Positions 1 through 7,711 of a stretch of 35,948 nt of DNA are shown piece after piece; the stretch's first letter is position 1, and each line of letters opens with the position of its first letter. Under the pieces are notes generated by a model. It was given only the letters and a program-made list of their open reading frames with translations. It ran no database searches and had not been told where the DNA came from. Origin of the DNA: Roseomonas sp. (GTDB taxonomy: Bacteria; Pseudomonadota; Alphaproteobacteria; Acetobacterales; Acetobacteraceae); contig JADCGG010000089.1 of NCBI GenBank assembly GCA_020249125.1, positions 1 through 35,948 of the forward strand, given 5' to 3'. A program made the translations under genes and the position numbers.

Positions 1-19
1 CCCACGACCGCCCGCCGGA

Positions 20-565
20 TCAGGCGCTGCGGCTGAGCTTCACGCCGGGGAAGTCCACCGGAACGTCGAAGGCGACGTTCACGTAATTCGTGAACAGGTT
101 GAGAGCGACATGGGCCAGAATCTCGACAATGGCGCCATCATCGAACCCAGCCGCGCGCAGCGATTGCACATTTGCCGCAGTTACCGCGCCACGGTTCTCA
201 ACCACATTGATCGCGAAGGCCAGCGCTGCTCTTGTCTTGGGATCGCTGGAAAGGCCGGTCTGCGCCGCCGCCATTTCGGCGGCGCTGGCGCCGGCCTTCT
301 GGCCAAGCACGGTATGGGCCGCGAGGCAGTAATTGCAGTCATTGCGATCAGCTACCGCAACGGCGATCTGCTCGCCGAGTTTCGCGCCAATCGTCCCGGC
401 GCCAAGCGCGCCAAAGAAGCCCCACATGCTTTGCAGCGCGGCGGGCGAATTCGCAACCGCCTTGAACATGTTCGGTACCACGCCAAAGGCGCCCTGGATC
501 TGTTCCAGCGCTGCCTTGGAGCCGGCTGGGGCCGAGGCTTTGTCAACAAGGTTCACACGTGCCAT
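20..565 (-). CDS. Carboxymuconolactone decarboxylase / AhpD-like family protein
   Basis: 181-aa ORF with the AhpD-like motif region 'DRNDCNYCLAAHTVLGQKAG' (CxxC..H type). Confidence 0.85.
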   Translation of the reverse strand: MARVNLVDKASAPAGSKAALEQIQGAFGVVPNMFKAVANSPAALQSMWGFFGALGAGTIGAKLGEQIAVAVADRNDCNYCLAAHTVLGQKAGASAAEMAAAQTGLSSDPKTRAALAFAINVVENRGAVTAANVQSLRAAGFDDGAIVEILAHVALNLFTNYVNVAFDVPVDFPGVKLSRSA

Positions 566-604
566 AAATAATCTCCTTCTCTGTTGCTTGGAGGGGAATA
601 ATTG

Positions 605-641
605 GGCGGTCCGGCGATGGCAGTCGCCGGGCCGCCTTTTT
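605..641 (+). terminator. Terminator-like hairpin, T-run on + strand
   Basis: GGCGGTCCGGCGA-TGGCAG-TCGCCGGGCCGCC (13 bp, one G:U) followed by TTTTT; lies between two minus-strand genes. Confidence 0.6.
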
Positions 642-655
642 GCTGCGACACGCCC

Positions 656-1384
656 TTAGCGCGCCGGGACGACGCGGCCGGGCAGGCTCAGATTGCCTGA
701 CGCGACCTTGAAGACGTTCTCGACGCATAGCAGCGGCGCATGCAGATTGGCATTGACCTTAAGGCCCGCCGTCACGCCATCGAAGCGCGCCGTTGCCAAG
801 GCACCGATCTGGGCGAGTGGCACTTGCACTTCGACGACATCGTTCGTGAATTCGGTCTTGAAGTCTGGGCTGTCGATCAGGATTGGGGCGCCTGGCCAAT
901 CCGGCGGGAGCCTCGGCGTGGTTCCTGCCGGAATGTCCTTGACCTTCAAGCCGCCGGGGCAGGCTTTGTCCTCATTCAGAATGACCCAATGCGCATGCCA
1001 GCGGTCGCGATTGATAGCGCTTTGAGCCCGCTTGGATGCATCGTCGAAATCGGGATGGAAAGTTGCGGCAAGTGCGACGATGCCTTGATCCCCCTCGAAG
1101 CCGACATCGGCCGAGTTGAGCGAGGTTGGCCAAACATAAGCGTATACTTGTGATCCTTCGAACTTGCCTGTGGCCGCCGGCCGAGCGCTGCCGGCCTCAC
1201 CGCGCACACGGGTGCGGAAGCTCGCCATGCCATTCGCCGTGGTGATCCTGGTTTCGATGATGTCGAAGGACGCGTTCACCGCTTGATTCGCGTCTGGTCT
1301 GATTTCGTTCGCGCATGCAGTGGCGCCGAGGCAAAGCGAAGCCATCGCCGCAAGGCCCAGGCCTCGCACGCTCAAAATACTCAT
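656..1384 (-). CDS. Exported protein of unknown function (signal peptide)
   Basis: ORF with internal start MSILSVRGLGLAAMASLCLGATACA (Sec-type signal); the upstream 35 codons of the ORF track overlap the 3' end of the marR gene and look non-coding. Confidence 0.65.
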   Translation of the reverse strand: MSILSVRGLGLAAMASLCLGATACANEIRPDANQAVNASFDIIETRITTANGMASFRTRVRGEAGSARPAATGKFEGSQVYAYVWPTSLNSADVGFEGDQGIVALAATFHPDFDDASKRAQSAINRDRWHAHWVILNEDKACPGGLKVKDIPAGTTPRLPPDWPGAPILIDSPDFKTEFTNDVVEVQVPLAQIGALATARFDGVTAGLKVNANLHAPLLCVENVFKVASGNLSLPGRVVPAR

Positions 1385-1400
1385 GTTGAAGTTTTCCTTT

Positions 1401-2075
1401 CTAGGTCTCTTGGGTTGCTTGGAAGGGCGGCCGTCCCGTTTCGAAGCCCATCCAGTTGGCAGACTGGAGGGACGGGTCAGCCGCTTCATGCTCGCCGCAG
1501 TCGAGCCGGAGATCCCGGTCGCCGATGGCGGCGTTCACGAAGGCACAATGATGGGGCTGGGCCGCGCCCGGATGGGCGTTCGGCCGAAAATGGCGGCAGC
1601 TTACACACATGCGCTGCTCGGGAATGGCGCCTGCCAGTTGAAGGGAGCGGATGATCCGTATTTGTGACAGCAGAAGGTCAGCCTGTTGGGCGGGCGAGAG
1701 GCCGGCGAGCGCTGTCGTTACCTGTGATTTAGACTGCGCAAGCGCGCGCCCAAGTTTTCGGCCCTCATCCGTCAAAATCACGCGCATGGCGCGTGCGTCG
1801 GCAGGGTCCGGCGCGCGCGCGACAAGGCCCTTGCGTTCCAGCGCGGCGAGCGTATCGGCGATTGTTGGCGGCGATACGGCCAGATGGGCGGCGATGTCCT
1901 TGGCGCGTAGGCCGCCCGCCCGTTCCGCCAGCAAGGCCAAAGCCTGCGCCTGTGTCGGGTTCAGACCCGCCTTGCCTGAGGCCATCCAGAGGTCAGACCG
2001 CAGGACAAGCGCGATTCTCTCAAACCCCTCGCGCAGGCGCGCCGTGACGGAAGCAGGTGTTTCGGCTTTGCTCAT
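1401..2075 (-). CDS. MarR family transcriptional regulator with Cys-rich C-terminal extension
   Basis: wHTH 'LRAKDIAAHLAVSPPTIADTLAALERKGLVARAPDPADARAMRVILTDEGRKL'; C-terminal CX2CX16CX15C. Confidence 0.85.
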   Translation of the reverse strand: MSKAETPASVTARLREGFERIALVLRSDLWMASGKAGLNPTQAQALALLAERAGGLRAKDIAAHLAVSPPTIADTLAALERKGLVARAPDPADARAMRVILTDEGRKLGRALAQSKSQVTTALAGLSPAQQADLLLSQIRIIRSLQLAGAIPEQRMCVSCRHFRPNAHPGAAQPHHCAFVNAAIGDRDLRLDCGEHEAADPSLQSANWMGFETGRPPFQATQET

Positions 2076-2081
2076 GACATA

Positions 2082-2110
2082 AAAATAGGAGTCCTAAGTA
2101 AGATTGTCAA
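2082..2110 (-). promoter_or_regulatory. Predicted sigma70-type promoter of the marR gene, with embedded palindrome
   Basis: Minus strand: TTGACA (2110-2105), 17-nt spacer, TATTTT (2087-2082); palindrome TAGGAGTCCTA at 2086-2096. Confidence 0.65.
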
Positions 2111-2170
2111 GCCAAATTTCTGCTCCGCTAAGTTCCTCAGCGAAGCTGACGTGTGATGCCCTGAGTGCTC

Positions 2171-2956
2171 TCAAACCACCGGGCTTTTCCCGCCATCCAC
2201 ATTGATGGCCGTGCCGCTGATGAAGCCGCCCTGGTCGCTCGCCAGCAGCAAGGCCAGGGAGGCAAATTCCTCGGCCTTGCCGATACGCCCGAGCGGCACC
2301 GCCTTGCCTTGTTCGGCCTTCCAATCCTCCCACGTAATATTGCGCTTTTCGGCGGCATGGCGGCGCACCCATTGGTCGCTTTCAATAATGCCCACCAGCA
2401 TGGCATTCACCAGCACATTATGGGGGGCGAATTCGCTCGCCATCGCCTTGGTCAGCGCCATGCCGGCGGCGCGGGAGACGGAAGTGGGCGTGGACCCCGC
2501 CAAAGGCGCCTTGGCGCCGATATTCAGCACATTGATGACGCGCCCCCATTTGCGATCCCGCATGGCGGGCAGCGCAAGCCGACACAGCCGAATGGCGGCA
2601 AAAAGCTTGAGGTCCAGATCATCCTGCCAAAGCGCATCCGAGACTTCGAGGAAGCCGCCGCGCTGCGATGTGCCGGCATTATTGACCAGGATATCCACCT
2701 GGCCGAGCCCCTTCACCGCCGCCGCATAGGCGGCTTCACAGCCTTCGGCGGTGCGGATATCGGCGGCGATGGCGACCACCTTGGCGCCAGGTGCGGCGGC
2801 GCGGATTTCGACCTCGGCCTTCGCCAGGCTTTCCGCCCCGCGCGCCACAAGGGCAACATGCCCGCCTGATTCGGCAAACATCTTCGCAATAGCCAGCCCA
2901 AGCCCTTTGGACCCGCCGGTAATGAGCGCCGCGCGCCCGTTCAAGGTGATGTTCAT
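2171..2956 (-). CDS. SDR family oxidoreductase
   Basis: N-terminal ALITGGSKGLGLAIA (TGxxxGxG), NNAGTS, C-terminal 'SGTAINVDGG'. The canonical YxxxK is not clear ('STPTSVSRAAGMALTKAMASE'). Confidence 0.85.
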   Translation of the reverse strand: MNITLNGRAALITGGSKGLGLAIAKMFAESGGHVALVARGAESLAKAEVEIRAAAPGAKVVAIAADIRTAEGCEAAYAAAVKGLGQVDILVNNAGTSQRGGFLEVSDALWQDDLDLKLFAAIRLCRLALPAMRDRKWGRVINVLNIGAKAPLAGSTPTSVSRAAGMALTKAMASEFAPHNVLVNAMLVGIIESDQWVRRHAAEKRNITWEDWKAEQGKAVPLGRIGKAEEFASLALLLASDQGGFISGTAINVDGGKSPVV

Positions 2957-3026
2957 GGATCACTCTCCCCCAATGAAGGGGGCCATCCTGCCGCAAGATG
3001 CAAAGGACGCAAGCGGAGGGGACGGC

Positions 3027-3103
3027 TGGGGCGACCAACGGGACTCGAACCCGTGACATCCAAGACCACAACCTGGCGCTCTACCAACTGAGCTATGGCC
3101 GCC
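3027..3103 (-). tRNA. tRNA-His (GTG anticodon)
   Basis: Minus strand GCGGCCATAGCTCAGTTGGTAGAGCGCCAGGTTGTGGTCTTGG...GGGTTCGAGTCCCGTTGGTCGCCCCA; 7-bp acceptor stem, anticodon loop TTGTGGT, encoded CCA, G-1 opposite C73. Confidence 0.95.
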
Positions 3104-3196
3104 ACCAACGGGGCTGAGATAGGCCCGCCCGCCCCGTGGCGTCAACCGCGCAGCCTTGGGTTGCGCGCGATGGGGCTGAAATGACATGCTACGGAC

Positions 3197-4423
3197 ATGA
3201 CCAGCGCCCCGACGCCCCGTTCCTTTGCCTTGCCGATTGCGCTTGTGATCGGCTTTGCGGTGTGCGGTGCCATGCTGGCCACGGGGTTGCGCCAAAGCTT
3301 TGGGCTGTTCCTGGCGCCGATGACCACAGAACATGGCTGGGCAGCGCGGGATTTCGCCTTTGCCATCGGGCTCCAAGTGCTGATCAATGGCATCAGCCAG
3401 CCCTTCATGGGCCAGCTTGCTGATCGTTTCGGCGGCCGGCGCGTGGTGATGGGCGGCGCGTTGCTTTATTGCATCGGTATCCTTGGCATGGCGCTGTCGC
3501 CTTCCGTGCTGCCCTTTACCTTCTTCGCAGGCTTCGTCACGGGCCTGGCGGTCTCTGGCGCCGGCATGTCCACCATTATCGCGAGCCTTACGCGCATGTT
3601 GCCGCCGGAAATGCGCGGGCGCGCATCGGGCTTGGGCACGGCGGGGTCTTCCGCCGGGCAATTCCTGGTGGTGCCGCTGGCGGGCTGGGCCATCCAGGGC
3701 TTTGGCTGGCAGGGCGCGCTTTTCGCCTTGGCGATTGCTGCCTTGTTGATGATCCCTTTTGCGCTGCCGCTCGCGGATAAGCAGCCTGCACCCGCGCCTG
3801 GTGTGGCGGCGGATAATGAAACGGCGCGTTCCGCCATGGGTCGCGCGCTGCGTGATCCAAGCTTCTGGTATCTGTCATCCGGCAATTTTGTGTGTGGGCT
3901 GCATGTGGCCTTCCTGACCGTGCATTTGCCGGGCTTTGTGCATAGCTGCGGCCTGCCGCTTTATGTTGGCGCCGGCGCCATTTCCATGATCGGGCTGTTC
4001 AACATTGTCGGTTCCTTGGCCGCTGGCGAATTGTCACAGCGCTGGAAGCGGCGCGAATTGCTGGTGGGGATTTTCGCGGCGCGCGCCGTGCTGATGACGG
4101 TGTTTATGCTGTCTGAGAAAACCACCGCGACGGTGCTGGTCTTCTCGGCGCTGATGGGCCTGCTCTGGCTTTCCACCGTGCCGCCGAGCCTCGCGCTTTG
4201 CGCGCGTAATTGGGGGCTTCGTTGGTTGGCGACGATTTTCGGCATGGTCTTTGTCAGCCATCAGATTGGCGGCTTCACCGGCGCCTTTCTGGGCGGCGTT
4301 ATTTTTGACCGCACCGGGTCTTATGATCTGATGTGGGTGATTGGCATTCTGGCTGCCGTCTTCGCCGCCGTGATCCATATGCCGATGCGCGATGGGCCGC
4401 GTGTGCAGCCCGCCACGGCCTGA
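3197..4423 (+). CDS. MFS transporter
   Basis: 408 aa, about 12 hydrophobic segments, 'GQLADRFGGRRVVMGGALL' MFS loop motif. Confidence 0.88.
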   Translation: MTSAPTPRSFALPIALVIGFAVCGAMLATGLRQSFGLFLAPMTTEHGWAARDFAFAIGLQVLINGISQPFMGQLADRFGGRRVVMGGALLYCIGILGMALSPSVLPFTFFAGFVTGLAVSGAGMSTIIASLTRMLPPEMRGRASGLGTAGSSAGQFLVVPLAGWAIQGFGWQGALFALAIAALLMIPFALPLADKQPAPAPGVAADNETARSAMGRALRDPSFWYLSSGNFVCGLHVAFLTVHLPGFVHSCGLPLYVGAGAISMIGLFNIVGSLAAGELSQRWKRRELLVGIFAARAVLMTVFMLSEKTTATVLVFSALMGLLWLSTVPPSLALCARNWGLRWLATIFGMVFVSHQIGGFTGAFLGGVIFDRTGSYDLMWVIGILAAVFAAVIHMPMRDGPRVQPATA

Positions 4424-4444
4424 TTTCATTCGAAAGGTTTTGCC

Positions 4445-5077
4445 ATGCGGCTTGCCCTGATCCATGCGCTGCGCCATTCGCCGCCGCCGATTGAAGAAGC
4501 CTTCGCGCGGCTATGGCCGGGCCAGATTCTGATGAACCTGTTGGATGACAGTCTTTCCGCCGATCTGGCGCGCGAAGGGAAACTTACGCCACGCATGACG
4601 GAACGGTTTTTGACACTCGCGCGTTATGCTGCCGGCACGGGTGCGGATGGCATCCTGTTCACCTGTTCCGCCTTCGGCCCCTGCATTGAAGCCTGCGCGC
4701 GGGATTTGGCGCCCATGCCCGTGCTGAAACCGAATGAGGCGATGATCGAAGAAGCCATCACCAAGGGCAAGCGCATCGGGCTTTTGGTGAGTTTCGCGGG
4801 CACCATCCCTTCCATGATCCCTGAATTTCCGCCGGGCATTACCGTGGTGCCGAAGCTCGCCGAAGGCGCGCTGGCGGCTTTGGATGCGGGTGATCTCGCC
4901 ACGCATGACAGGCTGGCCGCTGAAGCGGCGCGCGATCTGGCCGATTGCGATGCGATTGCGCTTGGCCAATTCAGCCTGGCACGCGCCAAGCCCTTGGTGG
5001 AACAGGCCACCGGCAAGCCCGTGCTGACCACGCCGGATAGCGCGGTGGTGAAGCTGAAGCGCTTGCTGGGCGGATAG
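4445..5077 (+). CDS. Aspartate/glutamate racemase superfamily protein with a single recognisable catalytic-type Cys
   Basis: 210 aa; 'DGILFTCSAFGPCIEA' near the first catalytic Cys; the second position reads 'AIALGQFSLARA'. Confidence 0.7.
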   Translation: MRLALIHALRHSPPPIEEAFARLWPGQILMNLLDDSLSADLAREGKLTPRMTERFLTLARYAAGTGADGILFTCSAFGPCIEACARDLAPMPVLKPNEAMIEEAITKGKRIGLLVSFAGTIPSMIPEFPPGITVVPKLAEGALAALDAGDLATHDRLAAEAARDLADCDAIALGQFSLARAKPLVEQATGKPVLTTPDSAVVKLKRLLGG

Positions 5078-5135
5078 GGATATGGGCGCCGCGGCGCGCT
5101 CTACCCGCACATGGGGTTATTGGCGCTTTGGCCAT

Positions 5136-5726
5136 TCAGCTGCGCGCAACATCAAGCATTTTCATGACGTCGCGCAGGTTTGGTCGCCGTTCCTCGGGCA
5201 GCGCCTCCAAATAGCCGCCGATACTGAGGATCGCGAAGCCATGCACGAGTGACCAGGCGGCGACAGCCGCCTTGGTTGCACCTATCGGATGCGGGGCTAC
5301 CCCCTGCACCGCCGCCACGCGTTCCACAACAACGGCGAAGGCAGCTTCGGCGGCTTGATCGAAGCGTTCATATGCCGCGAAGCGCCCTTCCCGCCCAAAC
5401 ATGAGTTTGAACAGGGCCGGGTCTTGTTGCGCGAAGCGGACATAGGCTTCACCGGCCGCGTAAAGCTGCTCAATCGCCTCGGCTGAACCGAGCGCCGCAC
5501 TGGCGCTGAGCATGGCCGCGCGTAAGGCATCAAAGCCTTGAGCGGCCAATTCCATGAGAAGGGCTTCCTTGCTGTCAAAATGGCGATAGGTGGCGTTCAC
5601 ACTGACGCCAACGCGGGACGCGATGTCCCGCAGGGTAAGTGCCGCCTCCGCCCCTTCGGCCAAGCGTGCGCGCGCTGCCTCTAGCAGGGCGATCCGTAAG
5701 TTACCGTGATGATAGGGTTTTTTCAT
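5136..5726 (-). CDS. TetR/AcrR family transcriptional regulator
   Basis: N-terminal HTH 'LTLRDIASRVGVSVNATYRHFDSKEALLMELAAQGF'. Confidence 0.9.
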   Translation of the reverse strand: MKKPYHHGNLRIALLEAARARLAEGAEAALTLRDIASRVGVSVNATYRHFDSKEALLMELAAQGFDALRAAMLSASAALGSAEAIEQLYAAGEAYVRFAQQDPALFKLMFGREGRFAAYERFDQAAEAAFAVVVERVAAVQGVAPHPIGATKAAVAAWSLVHGFAILSIGGYLEALPEERRPNLRDVMKMLDVARS

Positions 5727-5760
5727 CCATCAATCCACCAAATCGCATTCTAATTTTTGA

Positions 5761-5812
5761 TGTTGACAATGTCCACTCTGGTCGTCTAAAAGAATGTTTG
5801 CATTGTGAACAT
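5761..5812. promoter_or_regulatory. Candidate operator region between the divergent tetR and DUF2214 genes
   Basis: Inverted repeat TGTTGACAATG (5761-5771) / CATTGTGAACA (5801-5811), one mismatch; also ATGTT-N9-AACAT at 5794-5812. Confidence 0.45.
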
Positions 5813-5845
5813 ACGTCATACTGTTTGCGGTAAAAGAGATTGCCG

Positions 5846-6301
5846 ATGCCCCTGAACATCGATCTGCTGCTGGCGGTGCTGCACCATTTGGGCATCCTGG
5901 TATTGGTTGGCTGCCTGGCAGCGGAGCTTACCGTGCTATTCCTGCGGGCCGGCAGTCACTGGGCCGAAATCTTGTCGCGCCTTGATCTTGTTTATGGCCT
6001 GAGCGCTGGGGCAGTACTCAGCTTTGGGCTTGCGCGGGTCTTTTGGGGCGCGCGGGGAAGCGGTTTTTATCTCGAAAACCCCGTTTTCTGGCTGAAACTC
6101 GGATTATTTCTGGCGATCTCACTGGTTTCCATTCGGCCCACCATGACCTTCCTGCGCTGGCGCCGTTTGGCGCGGGCGGAAGGTGGAACACCGCCAGCCG
6201 CCGAAATTGCAACGACGCGCCGCTGGGTTCTGCTTCAGGCGGGGCTTTTGCTGGCCCTGCCGATCTTCGCAGCCCTGATGGCGCGCGGCATCGGGCTTTG
6301 A
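5846..6301 (+). CDS. DUF2214-like integral membrane protein
   Basis: About 150 aa, 4 TM-like segments, 'LAVLHHLGILVLVGCLAAEL...RVFWGARGSGFYLENPVFWLKLGLF'. Confidence 0.7.
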   Translation: MPLNIDLLLAVLHHLGILVLVGCLAAELTVLFLRAGSHWAEILSRLDLVYGLSAGAVLSFGLARVFWGARGSGFYLENPVFWLKLGLFLAISLVSIRPTMTFLRWRRLARAEGGTPPAAEIATTRRWVLLQAGLLLALPIFAALMARGIGL

Positions 6302-6349
6302 TGCCGGCTATCTCGAGAACCCTGCACTCACGCCAGACAAGGAGCACCC

Positions 6350-7138
6350 ATGCAACGACAAGTAGCCGTCATCACAGGCGCATCATCTGGTATTGGGGCG
6401 GCCTTGGCGGAAGCACTGGCGGCGCGCGGCACCCAGGTGGTGTTGGTGGCGCGTTCAGCGGCACGGTTGGAGGAAGTGGCGGAGCGGCTGCGGAGCGCCG
6501 GCGCCATTGCCCATGTGCTGCCCATGGACCTTGCCGAAGCAGGCGCTGCGCAAAGCCTGCATGCGGCGATCCGCGCCATGGGGCTTGCCGTTGATACGCT
6601 GATCAACAATGCCGCCATTGGCCATTATGGTCCCTTCGAGGCCGAACCACGTGAACGCCTGACCCAGGCGCTGCACCTGAATGTCGTGGCTCTTGCTGAA
6701 TTGACGCGGCTATTTGTGCCAGAGTTGCTGTTGCGCAAAGGTACCATTCTCAATATCGCCTCAACAGCTGCGTTGCAGCCAACACCCTTCATGAGCAGTT
6801 ACGGGGCGACCAAGGCGTTCGTGCTGTCCTTCTCTGAAGCGCTTTGGGCGGAATATCACCACCGCGGCCTGCATGTGGCGGCCCTTTGCCCCGGCCCGGT
6901 GGAAACGCCTTTCATTGATGCCATGGGGCCGGGTGTGCGCCGCACCGCCATTTTCCGCAAAACAATGCCTATTGAAGCCGTGGTGAAGGCTGGCCTGAAG
7001 GCGCTCGATTCAACAAGGCCTACGCGTATCCTGGGCGCGGGAAATTGGGTGTCGGCGCAGATGATCCGTTTTGCCCCACGCGCCCTGACCGCGCGCTTGA
7101 GTGCGGCGATGCTGAAGCCGCGCGAATTCAATCAGTGA
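6350..7138 (+). CDS. SDR family NAD(P)-dependent oxidoreductase
   Basis: AVITGASSGIGAALA, NNAAIG, YGATKAF motifs. Confidence 0.92.
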   Translation: MQRQVAVITGASSGIGAALAEALAARGTQVVLVARSAARLEEVAERLRSAGAIAHVLPMDLAEAGAAQSLHAAIRAMGLAVDTLINNAAIGHYGPFEAEPRERLTQALHLNVVALAELTRLFVPELLLRKGTILNIASTAALQPTPFMSSYGATKAFVLSFSEALWAEYHHRGLHVAALCPGPVETPFIDAMGPGVRRTAIFRKTMPIEAVVKAGLKALDSTRPTRILGAGNWVSAQMIRFAPRALTARLSAAMLKPREFNQ

Positions 7139-7162
7139 CCTAAAGCCAAAGGAAAATGCGAC

Positions 7163-7657
7163 GTGATGACATCGAACAGGACCAGGCGATCTGCGATTTC
7201 TCGCGCATTCGGCCCTTTATTGGCGCCGCTGATGATCGCCCTTGCCTGCGCGTTATTCGCTCCGCAGGCAATAGCCTCCTCTGGCGGCAGGATTGAAGCG
7301 ACAGTCTCGGGCGTTTCAGTGGCGCCTGGCATGGTGGGCTGTGCGTTATTTTCCTCGGCGGCGGGATTTCCGCTGGAATCGGATAGGCCAGGCGTGAGGA
7401 TCCAACGTGTGGCACCCGCTGCCGGCAGTGCGCTTTGCATCTTTGATAACGTGCCGCCGGGCACTTATGCTATCGCAGTGGTGCATGACACCAATGGCAA
7501 TGGCCGGGCCGATACGAATTTTCTTGGCATTCCCACCGAGGGTGTCGGTGTCAGCAATAACGTGATGCCCAGAATGTCGGCACCAACATTTGATGCCAAT
7601 AAATTCGCTGTCGCGGCAGGCCAAACAACAAGGCTTGCGATCAGTTTGCGCTACTGA
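7163..7657 (+). CDS. DUF2141-family secreted protein
   Basis: Signal peptide, then 'NVPPGTYAIAVVHDTNGNGRADTNFLGIPTEGVGVSNN', characteristic of DUF2141. Confidence 0.85.
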   Translation: MMTSNRTRRSAISRAFGPLLAPLMIALACALFAPQAIASSGGRIEATVSGVSVAPGMVGCALFSSAAGFPLESDRPGVRIQRVAPAAGSALCIFDNVPPGTYAIAVVHDTNGNGRADTNFLGIPTEGVGVSNNVMPRMSAPTFDANKFAVAAGQTTRLAISLRY

Positions 7658-7677
7658 CCTCGCGCGGAGTGATCATC

Positions 7678-7697
7678 GCTTGCGCCAGCGCGCAAGC
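7678..7697. terminator. Hairpin between convergent genes, possible bidirectional terminator
   Basis: GCTTGCGC-CAGC-GCGCAAGC perfect 8-bp stem; no T-run. Confidence 0.4.
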
Positions 7698-7711
7698 AGT
7701 AGCGTCGGCGA

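Noticed and set aside
2960-3661. 233-aa minus-strand ORF running across the tRNA-His gene and into the MFS gene
   Set aside because: It translates the tRNA sequence ('GGGHSSVGRAPGCGLGCHGFESRWSPQ'), a typical artefact.
5086-5097. 12-nt palindrome GCGCCGCGGCGC between the racemase-like and tetR genes
   Set aside because: Short GC palindrome expected by chance at this composition; no T-run or other support.
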